A stretch of 35,607 bases of DNA from Lachnospiraceae bacterium (GCA_017469935.1 JAFUFL010000048.1:1-35607); one strand, 5' to 3'. Counted from the stretch's first letter, positions 7,663-17,395 are shown. Program-made: numbers and translations. The notes: generated by a model from the sequence alone, not told the origin.

Positions 7663-8721
7663 TCACTCTTCTCCTGGTTTCTGGTCGGAAAGATGCCTGT
7701 GACGCAGCTGACCGCAGGCACCGTCGATATCTCTTCCTAATACTCTTCTAATACTAACATTTATGCCCTTTTTTTCAAGTTTTTTCTGAAACGCGCGCAC
7801 TCCCGCCTCCTGCGTCTGCCGGTATCCGCGCTCCTTTACAGGGTTCACCGGAATGAGGTTTATATGCGCTTTCAGAGGCCTTGCCAGCTCCGCCAGCATC
7901 TGCGCGTCCTGCGCGCTGTCGTTGACATCCCGGATCAGGCTGTACTCGAACGTGACCTGCCTCCCCGTTTTGTCAAAATAGTACCTGCCCGCCTCCATCA
8001 GCTCCGCGATCGTGTACTGATTGGCGATGGGCATGATCTCCTTTCTCTTCTCGTCCGTGACAGCGTGGAGGGAAAGGGCGAGCGTTATGGACAATTGCTC
8101 TTTTGCCAGATCATAGATCCGCGGCACGATCCCACAGGTAGACACCGTCACATTTCTCTGGCTGATATTCAGCCCGTTCTCATCGGTCAGAAGATGAAGA
8201 AAGCGCACCAGATTGTCATAGTTGTCCAGGGGCTCCCCCGTTCCCATGACCACGACGTGCGACACCCGCTCGCCGGTCACCCTCTGAATCTCATAGATCT
8301 GCTCGAGCATCTCCGAAGGCGTCAGCGACCGATAAAGACCATCCAGCGTGGAGGCGCAGAACTTGCACCCCATGCGGCAGCCCACCTGGGAGGAGATGCA
8401 CACGCTGTTGCCGAACTTATAGCGCATGAAGACGCTCTCCACGAGAGAATCATCCCCCATGGCAAAGAGGTATTTCTGCGTTCCGTCGAGCTTCGACACC
8501 TGGCGGTCAATCATTCTGACCGCTGTGAGCGGATACTCCGCCGAGAGCTTCTCCGCCATGGCCTTGGGAATATTGGTCATCTCGCTGTAGTCCCTCGCGA
8601 GGCTGACGTGCATCCAGCGGTAGAGCTGCTTCGCCCGGAAGGCCGGAAAGCCCTCCTCCTTCATGACCTGCGTGAGCTCTTCGAGCGTCATCGATTTGAG
8701 ATCTGTGTTTGTTTCCTGCAT
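7663..8721 (-). CDS. rlmN: Dual-specificity 23S rRNA/tRNA adenine-C2 methyltransferase RlmN
   Basis: 352 aa, typical length. A radical-SAM enzyme that methylates C2 of A2503 in 23S rRNA and A37 in a subset of tRNAs. The Fe-S cluster motif C115-x3-C119-x2-C122 is present (VGCRMGCKFC), with the GTGEPLDNYDN SAM-contact stretch, the FEYSLI..VND segment, and the C-terminal resolving Cys336 in GACGQLR; the second catalytic Cys is also one of those conserved in the family. The start has AAGGA 9 nt upstream and lies 3 bp after the rsmB stop; the stop is followed one base later by prpC. Confidence 0.97.
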   Translation of the reverse strand: MQETNTDLKSMTLEELTQVMKEEGFPAFRAKQLYRWMHVSLARDYSEMTNIPKAMAEKLSAEYPLTAVRMIDRQVSKLDGTQKYLFAMGDDSLVESVFMRYKFGNSVCISSQVGCRMGCKFCASTLDGLYRSLTPSEMLEQIYEIQRVTGERVSHVVVMGTGEPLDNYDNLVRFLHLLTDENGLNISQRNVTVSTCGIVPRIYDLAKEQLSITLALSLHAVTDEKRKEIMPIANQYTIAELMEAGRYYFDKTGRQVTFEYSLIRDVNDSAQDAQMLAELARPLKAHINLIPVNPVKERGYRQTQEAGVRAFQKKLEKKGINVSIRRVLGRDIDGACGQLRHRHLSDQKPGEE

Positions 8722-8724
8722 GAA

Positions 8725-10164
8725 TTAATTCCTTATTCTGATGAATCTGGCCAGATAAAACCCGTCTGTGCCATGTACGCTGGGAAGCAGCTGAAGCTGA
8801 TTTCCCTTTATTCCCGGAATCTCTCCGGGAAGATAACCTGCAAGCGGATTCGGGCTCAGACCCAATTCCACTTCGATAAACTGCGCTATGGCGCCATTTT
8901 CTCCCTCGTTGATTGTGCAAGTGCTGTAGATCAGAACGCCGCCTTCTTTCAGATATGAGACAGCATTCCTGAGTATCTGCTTCTGCAGATCAGCCAGTTC
9001 CCCAAGCTGCTTTGGCGTCACATGATACTTGATGTCCCTCTTGCGGCCGATTACGCCCAGACCCGAGCAGGGCAGGTCGCACAGAAGGACGTCTGCCTTT
9101 CCGACTTCTTCTCCCGGAATCGCTTCCAATGCGTCTCGTTGCGCTACTATGACATTGGACAGGTGCATCCTTCTTACATTCTTCAGGATCTGCGTCGTCT
9201 TTCCTTTACTTAGGTCAAAGGAGTGAACTTCTCCTGCACTAGATTTTCCTGTTGTATCGGTTTCTGTGCTGCCTTCGTACGCGGGTTTTGTATTGGCTTC
9301 TGCCCCGTCTGCCAGGGCGAGCAGCTTTGAGGCGCAGTGCATGCTCTTGCCGCCCGGCGCCGCACAAATGTCATAGACGGTCTCGCCGCCTTTCAGGCCG
9401 GCCGCTTCCGCGACCATCATGGAACTCTCGTCCTGCACCGTCCACAGGCCTTCCCTGTAGCCGGGCAGTTCTGAAATGCTGTCCGTTCCCGTCAGATTGT
9501 AACAATAAGGCAGATAATGTCCTTTATGGACATCTACGCCCTTGTTCTTCATTTTTTCAAGAATTTCTTCTCTGCGCTCAGAGCTGCAGCGATCGTCAAA
9601 TCGGATCGTAACAGGCCTGATCTCAAGAAGAGCCGCAAGAAGCTTCTCTGTTTCTTCCGCTCCCAATTGCTTCTGCCACATGCGGACGATCCATTCCGGC
9701 ATGGAATAGGTTCGGGATAGGGTGGCGGGGTCGATCGGTGCATCCTGTGTCAGTTTTCCGGCCTCCTTCTCGCGCACGACCGTGCGCAGGATGCCGTTTA
9801 CAAACCCGCTCAATTCTTTTTTGCCATATGTCTTGGTGAGCTTGACAGACTCATTGCAGGCGGCAGAATCCGGTACGGAATCCATATATAGAATCTGGAA
9901 GATTCCCATGCGCAGGATGTCCCTGATTATTGGTCTGATTCTGACGCCCTTTTTAGTGTACCGGCGCACAATATCATCCAGCTCAATCCTGCGCTCAATA
10001 ACGCCTTCTGTCAGCCTTTTGACAAAGGCCCGCTGCCGGCGGTCCATTCCTTCTCGCTCACAGCGGTCCAGCATGTCTTTTACCGCAATGTGGCTGTATG
10101 TACCCTGCTCCCTGATCCCGGTCAAGATTTCCAGGACGGCTTCTCTCTCGCCTGTCTTGCTCAA
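8725..10164 (-). CDS. rsmB: 16S rRNA (cytosine-967-C5) methyltransferase RsmB
   Basis: About 479 aa from the TTG at 10164. An N-terminal NusB-like RNA-binding domain (residues about 5-140) is followed by a SAM-dependent m5C methyltransferase domain with motif I DICAAPGGKS, motif IV DLPCSGLGVIGRK (catalytic-site PC) and motif VI YSTCTINEGEN. Between the motif I helix and VHSFDLSKGKT there is a low-complexity Thr/Ser/Glu-rich insertion of about 25 residues not usual in the family. A start at ATG 10242 is possible (505 aa), but GGAGG is then 12 nt away and the extra residues translate a strong hairpin (10201-10234). TTG at 10164 has AAAGGAG 7 nt upstream and gives the family's usual N-terminus. 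Confidence 0.93.
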   Translation of the reverse strand: MSKTGEREAVLEILTGIREQGTYSHIAVKDMLDRCEREGMDRRQRAFVKRLTEGVIERRIELDDIVRRYTKKGVRIRPIIRDILRMGIFQILYMDSVPDSAACNESVKLTKTYGKKELSGFVNGILRTVVREKEAGKLTQDAPIDPATLSRTYSMPEWIVRMWQKQLGAEETEKLLAALLEIRPVTIRFDDRCSSERREEILEKMKNKGVDVHKGHYLPYCYNLTGTDSISELPGYREGLWTVQDESSMMVAEAAGLKGGETVYDICAAPGGKSMHCASKLLALADGAEANTKPAYEGSTETDTTGKSSAGEVHSFDLSKGKTTQILKNVRRMHLSNVIVAQRDALEAIPGEEVGKADVLLCDLPCSGLGVIGRKRDIKYHVTPKQLGELADLQKQILRNAVSYLKEGGVLIYSTCTINEGENGAIAQFIEVELGLSPNPLAGYLPGEIPGIKGNQLQLLPSVHGTDGFYLARFIRIRN

Positions 10165-10200
10165 TATATGGCTCCTTTTGATATTATTCCGAATGACATT

Positions 10201-10234
10201 TAAGTGCCGCCCATGATCTCCTGGCCGGCACTTA
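10201..10234 (-). other. Perfect 9-bp stem-loop in the fmt-rsmB gap
   Basis: TAAGTGCCG (10201-10209) pairs with CGGCACTTA (10226-10234) around a 16-nt loop that itself holds AGGAG-ATC-ATG when read leftward. There is no T tract, so it is not a standard terminator. It is either an RNA processing or regulatory hairpin between fmt and rsmB, or a scar of a lost gene: in many clostridia a zinc metallopeptidase gene sits at this spot. Confidence 0.55.
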
Positions 10235-10261
10235 ATCATCATTTTCTCTGAAATCCTCCAC

Positions 10262-11200
10262 TCACCTCTCCGAAGTAAGCTTCTGCCCCGGCCCGACTTT
10301 GGCGCCCAGCAGAAAAGCCTGCGTACTCATGCGCTTCTTGCCCTCATACTGCACTTCTGTCAGCGCAAGAACGCCCTCTCCGCAGCAGACATAAATTGCT
10401 TTCTTGTCGGTCCCGACAACAGTTCCGGGCTCACCCTCCGCCGCACAGTCCGCGACAGAAGATCCCCAGATCTTGAGCATCTTGCCGTTCATAAAGGTGT
10501 AGGCTCCCGGCCAGCTGTTGAGGCCGCGAACGAGCCGCTCGATCTTTTCTGCGGGCATCGACCAGTCTATGTTACCCATTTCCTTGCGGAGCATGGAGGC
10601 GTAGCTGGAGGCGCTGTCATCCTGCTTGATGGGCGTGAGTGTTCCCTGTTCGATCATGGGAAGTGCTTTGACAAGAAGTTCTCCGCCCAGTTTGGCCATC
10701 TTGTTGTACAGGCTCTCGCCTGTCTCGTCCGCTGCCAGCGGGATCTCTTCCTGCAGCAGGATGTCGCCTGTATCGAGGCCGACGTCCATCTGCATGATGG
10801 TCACGCCGCTCTTCTCTTCGCCGTCAATGACAGCCCATTGAATGGGCGCGGCGCCTCTGTATTTTGGCAGAAGGGAGGCGTGGACATTGACGCAGCCGTA
10901 TCGGGGCAGTTCCAGGATTTCTTTGCTAAGGATCTGACCGAAAGCAGCGACGACGATGAGATCGGGCGCCTCTTCGCGCAGTCTCTGTACGGCGTCAGGC
11001 GTTTTGACTTTGACGGGTGAGAAGACAGGGATTCCCCAGCGGTCCGCGCACTCGTGTACAGGAGTCTTGATAACGCCTCTGCCTCTGCCCTTGGGCCTGT
11101 CGGGCTGGGTCACGGCGAGCGTGACCTCGCATCCGCTCTTCATCATTGTGTCCAGTACTTCCGCCGCCAGGTCCGGCGTCCCCATAAATACGATTTTCAA
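10262..11200 (-). CDS. fmt: Methionyl-tRNA formyltransferase
   Basis: 312 aa. Transfers a formyl group from 10-formyltetrahydrofolate to initiator Met-tRNA. The N-terminal formyltransferase fold begins KIVFMGTPDLAA. The catalytic stretch NVHASLLPKYRGAAPIQWAV (N105, H107) and LDTGD (about 142-146) carry the conserved Asn-His-Asp set; a C-terminal OB-like domain follows. The start codon is TTG (11200), sharing bases with the def stop TGA (11199-11197), with GGAGG 4 nt upstream. This def-fmt overlap couples synthesis of the enzymes that add and remove the formyl group. Confidence 0.97.
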   Translation of the reverse strand: MKIVFMGTPDLAAEVLDTMMKSGCEVTLAVTQPDRPKGRGRGVIKTPVHECADRWGIPVFSPVKVKTPDAVQRLREEAPDLIVVAAFGQILSKEILELPRYGCVNVHASLLPKYRGAAPIQWAVIDGEEKSGVTIMQMDVGLDTGDILLQEEIPLAADETGESLYNKMAKLGGELLVKALPMIEQGTLTPIKQDDSASSYASMLRKEMGNIDWSMPAEKIERLVRGLNSWPGAYTFMNGKMLKIWGSSVADCAAEGEPGTVVGTDKKAIYVCCGEGVLALTEVQYEGKKRMSTQAFLLGAKVGPGQKLTSER

Positions 11201-11721
11201 GCTTCTTCCTCCGTCGCCGCAGCTTCTTCTTCCTTCGCCAACAACTCATCGAGCTCTTCATTGGTGTAAAGCTTGCCCTCGACAAGTTCCACGTACATGT
11301 GTCCCTCCAGGTGGTCCAGCTCATGGCAGATGGCTCTGGCCAGCAGGTCCTCGCCTTCGATGATGAATTCCTGCATGTTCTCATCCAGCGCCTTGGCTTT
11401 CACGTGGCGGGGCCTTGTGACCTGCCCGCTCTTTCCGGGAACGGAGAGACAGCCTTCCCAGCCGGTCTGCTCGCCGTCCTGCTCGAGGATCTCGGGATTG
11501 ATCATAACGATGGGCTGGTTCTGCTCCGCGCTCACGTCGATTACCACTATCCTTTTGAGCATTCCGACCTGGGGCGCCGCAAGTCCGACGCCGTCGGAGT
11601 CGTACATAGTCTCTTTCATATCTTCAATCAGTGCTTTGAGTTTGGGAGTCATTTCCTTTACTGTTTTGGCCTTCTTGCCAAGTACCGGATCTCCCAATTC
11701 TCTGATCAGTCTAAGTGCCAT
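11197..11721 (-). CDS. def: Peptide deformylase
   Basis: 174 aa. Removes the N-formyl group from nascent proteins. The three family motifs are visible: GVGLAAPQVG (44-53), EGCLS (89-93, metal ligand C91) and HELDH (133-137, two His ligands and the catalytic Glu). The C-terminal 15-20 residues are an Ala/Glu-rich extension beyond the usual core. AAGGTGG precedes the ATG. It follows priA by 36 bp and overlaps fmt. Confidence 0.97.
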   Translation of the reverse strand: MALRLIRELGDPVLGKKAKTVKEMTPKLKALIEDMKETMYDSDGVGLAAPQVGMLKRIVVIDVSAEQNQPIVMINPEILEQDGEQTGWEGCLSVPGKSGQVTRPRHVKAKALDENMQEFIIEGEDLLARAICHELDHLEGHMYVELVEGKLYTNEELDELLAKEEEAAATEEEA

Positions 11722-11757
11722 TTCTTTTCCACCTTTCTATAATTCTTTACCGCCGCT

Positions 11758-14010
11758 CTAATACGCCGACACGGGATCAAAATCAAACTGCACCTGAACC
11801 TGCGGGTCCCGGCCTATTTTCACCAAATAGGCCAGAAACGCCTCCGCGCGGTCCTTACATCTCACCAGTTTATCATAGTTTATATCTTTAATGTAAATTA
11901 CATATCTGTATTGGTCCCGGATCTTGGTGAGCGAGCCTTTGGCCGGTCCGATCACCAGCGCCTCGGAGTCATCCCTCACGAACAGTTCCCTGAGCTGTCC
12001 GGCTAGTTTTTCCGCCTTGTCCTCATCCTCGGACTGCATCTGCACGCACAGCATGTGCGCCGCCGGCGGATAGAGGAGCGTTGACCGATACCGGATCTCC
12101 TCCCTGTAGAAGCCCACATAGTCCTGGTCGGAGGCGTACTCGATCGCGTAATTCTCCGGCTGGTAGGTCTGGATGACCACATTTCCGGGCACTTCTCCCC
12201 TGCCTGCGCGCCCCGCCGCCTGAGTCAGCAGCTGGAAGGTCCGCTCCGCGGCGCGGTAATCGTTCGCGTACAGGGACATGTCTGCCAACAGGATTCCGAC
12301 CAGCGTCACGCCCGGGAAATCGTGTCCTTTGACGATCATCTGCGTTCCCACCAGTATATCCGCCTCCCGGTTGGCAAAAGAGGAAAGGATCTTATCGTAA
12401 CTCCCCTTCCGTGAGGTCGTGTCCGCATCCAGGCGAAGGACCCGCGCACCGGGATACCGAATCTTCAGATGCTCTTCGATCTGCTCCGTGCCTGCCCGGA
12501 AACCCGAGATATAGGGCGAGCCGCACTCGGGGCACTCCTTTACGCTCGGCCTCTCGAAACCGCAGTAGTGACATACGAGCCTCCCCCCTCTGTGCAGAGA
12601 GAGCGAGATGTCGCAGTGCGGGCACTTGATGACCGTCCCGCAGGACCGGCAGGAAACAAAGCCCGCCACGCCGCGCCTGTTGAGGAACAAAATGGACTGC
12701 TCTCCCTTGTCCAGCCTGTCCTGAAGGAGTTCCTGCAGGCGCTCCGACAGGATCGAACGGTTGCCGTTTTTCAGCTCCTGCCGCAGGTCCGCGATCTCGA
12801 CTGAGGGAAGCGTCCCCCCTGTCAGCCGCTCCGACAGCGTGTAGAGCCGGTATTCCCCGGTCAGCGCCTTGTAATAGGAGTCCAGCGAGGGCGTTGCGCT
12901 GCCCAGCACCACGCAGGCGTGCTTGAGCCTTGCCAGTTCCTGCGCGACTTCGCGCGTGTGATATTTTGGCATCGATTCGTTTTTGTAACTGCTCTCGTGC
13001 TCCTCGTCGATGACTATGACGCCCAGATCCGCAAAGGGCGTGAAAAGCGCGCTCCTGGGACCGATGATGACGTCGATCTCCCCGCGCCTTGCCCGCTCCC
13101 ACTGGTCCGCCTTCTCGCTCTCCGAAAGGGACGAGTTCATGACCGACACCCGCTCGCCAAAATATTGATAAAAGCGCAGCAGCGTCTGATACGTCAGGGC
13201 GATCTCCGGGATGAGCATGATCGCTTTCCCCCCGCGCTCGCAAATTCCTTTAATGATGGAGATGTAGACTTCCGTCTTTCCGCTGCCGGTGATCCCGTGG
13301 ATCAGGCTGACCGTGCTCTTTCCGGCATCATAGTCGGCCAGAACGCCTTGCACGATCGCTTTCTGCGCGCCGCTCAGCTCCTTTTGGTCCTTCTCTGTCT
13401 TGCTCAGGACGACGGGATTGCGGAAGGATTCCTCCTCCGTGACCCTGATCACGCCGGCCGAAGACATGGCGCGGATGACAGGTGTCGTAATGTGAAGCTT
13501 ACTCGTGACCAGGCTGTAAGGCTGCCTGGGGACTTCCAAGAGCTCCCGCAGAAGCCTCTCTCTGGCCACCTGGTGCTTACGGACGTAGATTTCCAACTGC
13601 TTTTCCGCCTCTTCGCGCGGCATCGCCAGTTCGATCTCCCGGGTCTTGACAGGCTTTCCGGGCTTTCTCGAAGTGAGCACCGTTTTGAGGGCGGCCGCCA
13701 TGGTGGAGCCATACCGGTTCTTCATCCAGGCCGCCAGGGCGATGGCCGTGGCGCCGTCGTCATCTTCGCTGTAGCCGCTGTCGTTGACGGGCAGCTCCGC
13801 GACCTCCTTGACTTTGGCGGGATCGTAGTCGAACTCATCCTTGAGGGCGATCACATACCCCTTGCGGATGGTGTCACCTTTGCCGAAAGGCACCATAACA
13901 AGGCTCCCGGGCTGCAGGACATCCTGCATCCTCCCGGGAACCTTGTACGTGAACGGTCTGTCCAGCTTGTTATAGGAAATATCGATGATGACCTCTGCGT
14001 ATTTGCTCAA
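11758..14010 (-). CDS. priA: Primosomal replication restart helicase PriA
   Basis: 750 aa, full length. A DNA helicase that reloads the replication machinery at stalled forks. It has an N-terminal DNA 3'-end binding domain (about 1-110), a winged-helix region, Walker A GITGSGKT (239-246), the DEEH box (335-338), a helicase insertion with paired zinc-binding cysteines (CRSCG, CPHC, CHYCG, CPECGS; roughly 450-495), motifs V/VI (GTQMIVKGHDF and QAAGRAGRG) and a C-terminal domain. The start is TTG at 14010 with only a weak ribosome binding site (AGGAAAGAGA), which may lower its expression relative to murE. The gap to murE is 29 bp. Confidence 0.96.
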   Translation of the reverse strand: MSKYAEVIIDISYNKLDRPFTYKVPGRMQDVLQPGSLVMVPFGKGDTIRKGYVIALKDEFDYDPAKVKEVAELPVNDSGYSEDDDGATAIALAAWMKNRYGSTMAAALKTVLTSRKPGKPVKTREIELAMPREEAEKQLEIYVRKHQVARERLLRELLEVPRQPYSLVTSKLHITTPVIRAMSSAGVIRVTEEESFRNPVVLSKTEKDQKELSGAQKAIVQGVLADYDAGKSTVSLIHGITGSGKTEVYISIIKGICERGGKAIMLIPEIALTYQTLLRFYQYFGERVSVMNSSLSESEKADQWERARRGEIDVIIGPRSALFTPFADLGVIVIDEEHESSYKNESMPKYHTREVAQELARLKHACVVLGSATPSLDSYYKALTGEYRLYTLSERLTGGTLPSVEIADLRQELKNGNRSILSERLQELLQDRLDKGEQSILFLNRRGVAGFVSCRSCGTVIKCPHCDISLSLHRGGRLVCHYCGFERPSVKECPECGSPYISGFRAGTEQIEEHLKIRYPGARVLRLDADTTSRKGSYDKILSSFANREADILVGTQMIVKGHDFPGVTLVGILLADMSLYANDYRAAERTFQLLTQAAGRAGRGEVPGNVVIQTYQPENYAIEYASDQDYVGFYREEIRYRSTLLYPPAAHMLCVQMQSEDEDKAEKLAGQLRELFVRDDSEALVIGPAKGSLTKIRDQYRYVIYIKDINYDKLVRCKDRAEAFLAYLVKIGRDPQVQVQFDFDPVSAY

Positions 14011-14039
14011 TCTCTGTTCTCTTTCCTGTATCCTTCTCC

Positions 14040-15560
14040 TCAGGCTTCCTCCAGGATTTCGCTGATCAGGACGCGCTCGTCCATAGGGTATTTCTTTCCC
14101 TTGATCTCCTGGTAGTCCTCGTGACCCTTTCCTGCCAGAACGATGATGTCCCCGGGCTCTCCGTGCTGAATCGCATAGCGGATGGCGTCTTTTCTGTCCG
14201 GGATCGTCACATATTTGCCGTCCGTGCGGGAAATTCCCGTCACAATATCCTCTATGATGGCCATCGGCTCCTCATCTCTGGGGTTGTCCGATGTGATAAT
14301 GCTCAGCTCTGCCAGCTTTCCGCTGACCTCCCCCATCTCGAAGCGGCGCAGGTTGGAGCGGTTGCCGCCGCATCCGAACAGGCAGATCAGCCTGTGGGGC
14401 TCATATTCGCGCAGTGTCGACAGGAGGCTCTCCAGTGCCATGGCATTGTGGGCGTAGTCGATCATCAGCGTGAAGTCGTCGCTGACCTTCACCATCTCGA
14501 TGCGGCCCCTGACATGGACCTTGAGAAGTGCTTTCTTCACCTCTTCCGCCGTGACGCCGAAATGCCTGCAGACCGCGATCGCGCACAGCGCGTTGTAGAC
14601 ACTGAAACGTCCGGGCGCGGGCACTTCCGCGTGGAAATCCATGAGGCCCTTCACATCGAAGGCGACGCCCAGCTCGCCGGGCTCTTTGATCAGCTGCAGG
14701 TTTTCCGCGTGCAGGTCGGCCTCGGGACTGAGTCCGTAAGTCTCTACGCTGCAGGTGTGGCCGTCCATGACCCGCTTGTAATACTTGTCGTCCGCGTTGA
14801 AGATTCCCACTCTGCACTGCCGGAACAGAAGGCTCTTGCACTGCAGATAGTCGTCGAAATCCTTGTGCTCGTTGGGCCCGATATGATCCGGGGAGAGATT
14901 TGTGAAGATTCCCAGATCGAACAAAAATCCCTGCGTCCTGTGCAGCATCAGAGCCTGGGAGGAGACTTCCATGACTACGGCCTGCATGCCGGCGTCCGCC
15001 ATATCCTTGAAGGTCTTCTGAAGGACCGTGGATTCGGGCGTCGTGTTGTTGGCCTTGATCCTCACATCGCCATAGAGGATCTCAATGGTGCCGATCAGGC
15101 CGACTTTGAGGCCGGCCGCCTCCAGGATGGACTTGACCATGTAGGTGGTGGTCGTCTTTCCCTTGGTTCCGGTCACGCCGATGATCTTCATGCGGGACGC
15201 GGGATTGCCGTAATAAGCGGCAGCGATGTACGCCATGGCGTATCTGGTGTCCTGCACCCTTATGATGACGGGATCCTTAACAGGTGTCTTTCCCTCCAGA
15301 TCGGACAGATCCAGGTCCTGCTGGACCACCAGCGCGGCCGCGCCGTCCAGAAGCACCTGCCTCGCGAACTCATGCCCGTCCCTGACGGCTCCCTCGATAC
15401 AGAAGAAGAGGCAGTTTTCCGTCACCTTTCTCGAGTCGTTGACGATCTCGCTGACCTCGGTGCCGCGCAGCGCGCGGACCTTTTCGTGGTCCATGATAGG
15501 CTCACCCGCCAAAGTATTGAAATGATAATCCAGTTTACTGATCAGTTCTGCGATTTTCAT
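14040..15560 (-). CDS. murE: UDP-MurNAc-tripeptide synthetase MurE (meso-DAP adding)
   Basis: 506 aa. Adds the third residue to the peptidoglycan stem peptide. It shows the Mur ligase ATP loop GVTGTKGKTTTTY (about 128-140), the central ligase region with HIGPNEHKDFDDY and NADD, the C-terminal DNPRDEEP motif (about residue 425) that in characterised MurE enzymes marks meso-diaminopimelate as substrate, and LAGKGHEDYQ near the end. The ATG at 15560 has AGGAG 7 nt upstream; that AGGAG overlaps the recJ stop codon TAG, so the two genes are tightly linked. The organism therefore probably has DAP-type peptidoglycan. Confidence 0.96.
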   Translation of the reverse strand: MKIAELISKLDYHFNTLAGEPIMDHEKVRALRGTEVSEIVNDSRKVTENCLFFCIEGAVRDGHEFARQVLLDGAAALVVQQDLDLSDLEGKTPVKDPVIIRVQDTRYAMAYIAAAYYGNPASRMKIIGVTGTKGKTTTTYMVKSILEAAGLKVGLIGTIEILYGDVRIKANNTTPESTVLQKTFKDMADAGMQAVVMEVSSQALMLHRTQGFLFDLGIFTNLSPDHIGPNEHKDFDDYLQCKSLLFRQCRVGIFNADDKYYKRVMDGHTCSVETYGLSPEADLHAENLQLIKEPGELGVAFDVKGLMDFHAEVPAPGRFSVYNALCAIAVCRHFGVTAEEVKKALLKVHVRGRIEMVKVSDDFTLMIDYAHNAMALESLLSTLREYEPHRLICLFGCGGNRSNLRRFEMGEVSGKLAELSIITSDNPRDEEPMAIIEDIVTGISRTDGKYVTIPDRKDAIRYAIQHGEPGDIIVLAGKGHEDYQEIKGKKYPMDERVLISEILEEA

Positions 15561-15570
15561 AGTCTGTCTC

Positions 15571-17379
15571 CTAGTTATGAATCCTGTAGTCTTTTATGAT
15601 ATACTGCAAACTCTCTCTGTCCCTCCAGACATTGATGTCGGGATAATATACCATATCTATTGTAACATTTCCGGCGCCTCTGAGAAGGTCCTCGAAGGCT
15701 CCTCTTCCCGCTGATTCCTCAATATTTTGCACAAAGATCTGTGCGTCCCCGAACAGGATCAGTTCCATCCCATACCCGGAATCGTCCTGCGCAGCGAATC
15801 GGATCACATTTCTGCTCTTTCCCATCACTCTGGCGCTGAGCAGCCTTATATTTCGCGTGACGAAAAGCGGTTTGGGGTTCTGCGTGCCGCAAGGCTCGAG
15901 AAGGTCCAGCTCTCTTGTCACGGGCAGGCTCAGGAACCTGGGCGGAAGCTCCATGTCCACGCGAACCACTTCCTGCAAGTCCTCCTCGGTGAGCGTGCAG
16001 TTCTCCTCGATCCGGCGCGAGAATTCCTCAAAATCTTCTTCCTTCATGGTCAGGCCGCCCGCCATCTTGTGTCCGCCGTATTTGACGAACAGGTCCTCGC
16101 AGGCGTTCATCTGCGCGTACATGTCATAGCTCTCGATGGAGCGCCCCGATCCCTTCAGAAGGCCGTTTCCCGTATCCGTCAGGACGAAGGTCGGTCTGTG
16201 CCGGCTCTCTTTGATCCTGCCGGCAATGATCCCTGCCAGAGATTCGTGGCAGTCCCGCAGGAGCAACACGAGCACGCGCCTGTCTCCCATCCCTTCGCTC
16301 TCGATCATGGCCTCGGCCGCCTCGGTCCCTTCGACCGTCATGCTCTTGCGGCTGTCGTTGAGCTCCTTGAGCTGCTGCGCGCTCTGCAATGCCGCCGAAG
16401 GGTTCTGCTCCATGAAGAGTTCAAGGCCCCGGTAGGCGCTGTCCAGCCTGCCTGTCGCGTTGAGGCAGGGGCCGATCACAAATCCCGCGTGATAGGTAGT
16501 CAGCGGTGTTCCCGACAGTCCATTGACTGTCAGCAGCGACTGCAGTCCCAGGTTGTTCGAGAAAGAGGCCTCGCCCAGCCCTTCCCTGACAAGAATCCTG
16601 TTCTCATCGGCCAAAGGCATGACGTCGCACACCGTCGCCAGGCCGGCAAAAGGCAGCAGGTAGCGGACCAGTTCCCTGTACTTGTCACTGTTTTGGCCCC
16701 AGAGACGCTCTGCATAGAGCTGGCAGATTTTAAAGGCCACAACCGCTCCGCAGATGTCGGGAAAAGGATAGGGCTTCTTCCCCGTCACGCTCTCCGGGAT
16801 CTTGGGGTCTATGACCGCGTCGGCCGGAGGCAGGATATACTCGACGCTTCCGTCCTCCTGCACCTTGTAGGGCACTTCGTGGTGGTCCGTCACTATGACC
16901 GTCAGGCCCATCTCCTTCGCGGTCTGAAGCGGTCCCGACGCCGCGATTCCGTTGTCGCAGGTCATGATCGTATCGATTCCGTCCTCCGCCGCGCAGCACA
17001 CGAGGCGCTCATTAATCCCGTAGCCGTCCGTCATGCGCTCCGGCAGCATGGCGTCCGCCTGCCCCCCGAAAGCCCGCAGAGAGTGCCACAGGATGAAGGA
17101 GGAACAGATTCCGTCCACGTCATAATCTCCGATGATCCGGATCTTATTCCCGTTCCGTATTTTCTCTGTCAAAATATCGACCGCCTTGTCCGCATCCGGA
17201 AGCAGCCGCGGATCGTGGAGATCCTCGATCTTTCCGCCCAGAAAGCGCCGCGTCTCTTCGACGCCGATCACATCCCTGTTCCGGATCAGTCGCGCCAGCA
17301 CCGGCGATATGCCGCAGGCTCTCGCTATTTCATTGAAATCCGCTCTCTTGGCGGTGATCATCCATTTCTTGTGCTTCAT
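15571..17379 (-). CDS. recJ: Single-strand-specific 5'-3' exonuclease RecJ
   Basis: 602 aa. Degrades single-stranded DNA in recombination and base-excision repair. DHH-family motifs are in order: GDYDVDG (84-90), DNGI, TDHHEVP (164-170), a DHHA1 domain with GSGRSIESYDM and GGHKMAGG (about 440-450), and a C-terminal OB-fold. A start ATG at 17379 has AGGAG 7 nt upstream. It is the first gene of the long leftward operon. It begins only about 15 bp after the T tract of the secDF terminator, so no ordinary promoter fits between them; expression probably relies on read-through or a promoter I cannot see. Confidence 0.95.
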   Translation of the reverse strand: MKHKKWMITAKRADFNEIARACGISPVLARLIRNRDVIGVEETRRFLGGKIEDLHDPRLLPDADKAVDILTEKIRNGNKIRIIGDYDVDGICSSFILWHSLRAFGGQADAMLPERMTDGYGINERLVCCAAEDGIDTIMTCDNGIAASGPLQTAKEMGLTVIVTDHHEVPYKVQEDGSVEYILPPADAVIDPKIPESVTGKKPYPFPDICGAVVAFKICQLYAERLWGQNSDKYRELVRYLLPFAGLATVCDVMPLADENRILVREGLGEASFSNNLGLQSLLTVNGLSGTPLTTYHAGFVIGPCLNATGRLDSAYRGLELFMEQNPSAALQSAQQLKELNDSRKSMTVEGTEAAEAMIESEGMGDRRVLVLLLRDCHESLAGIIAGRIKESRHRPTFVLTDTGNGLLKGSGRSIESYDMYAQMNACEDLFVKYGGHKMAGGLTMKEEDFEEFSRRIEENCTLTEEDLQEVVRVDMELPPRFLSLPVTRELDLLEPCGTQNPKPLFVTRNIRLLSARVMGKSRNVIRFAAQDDSGYGMELILFGDAQIFVQNIEESAGRGAFEDLLRGAGNVTIDMVYYPDINVWRDRESLQYIIKDYRIHN

Positions 17380-17395
17380 TTAGCAGCTCCTATAG

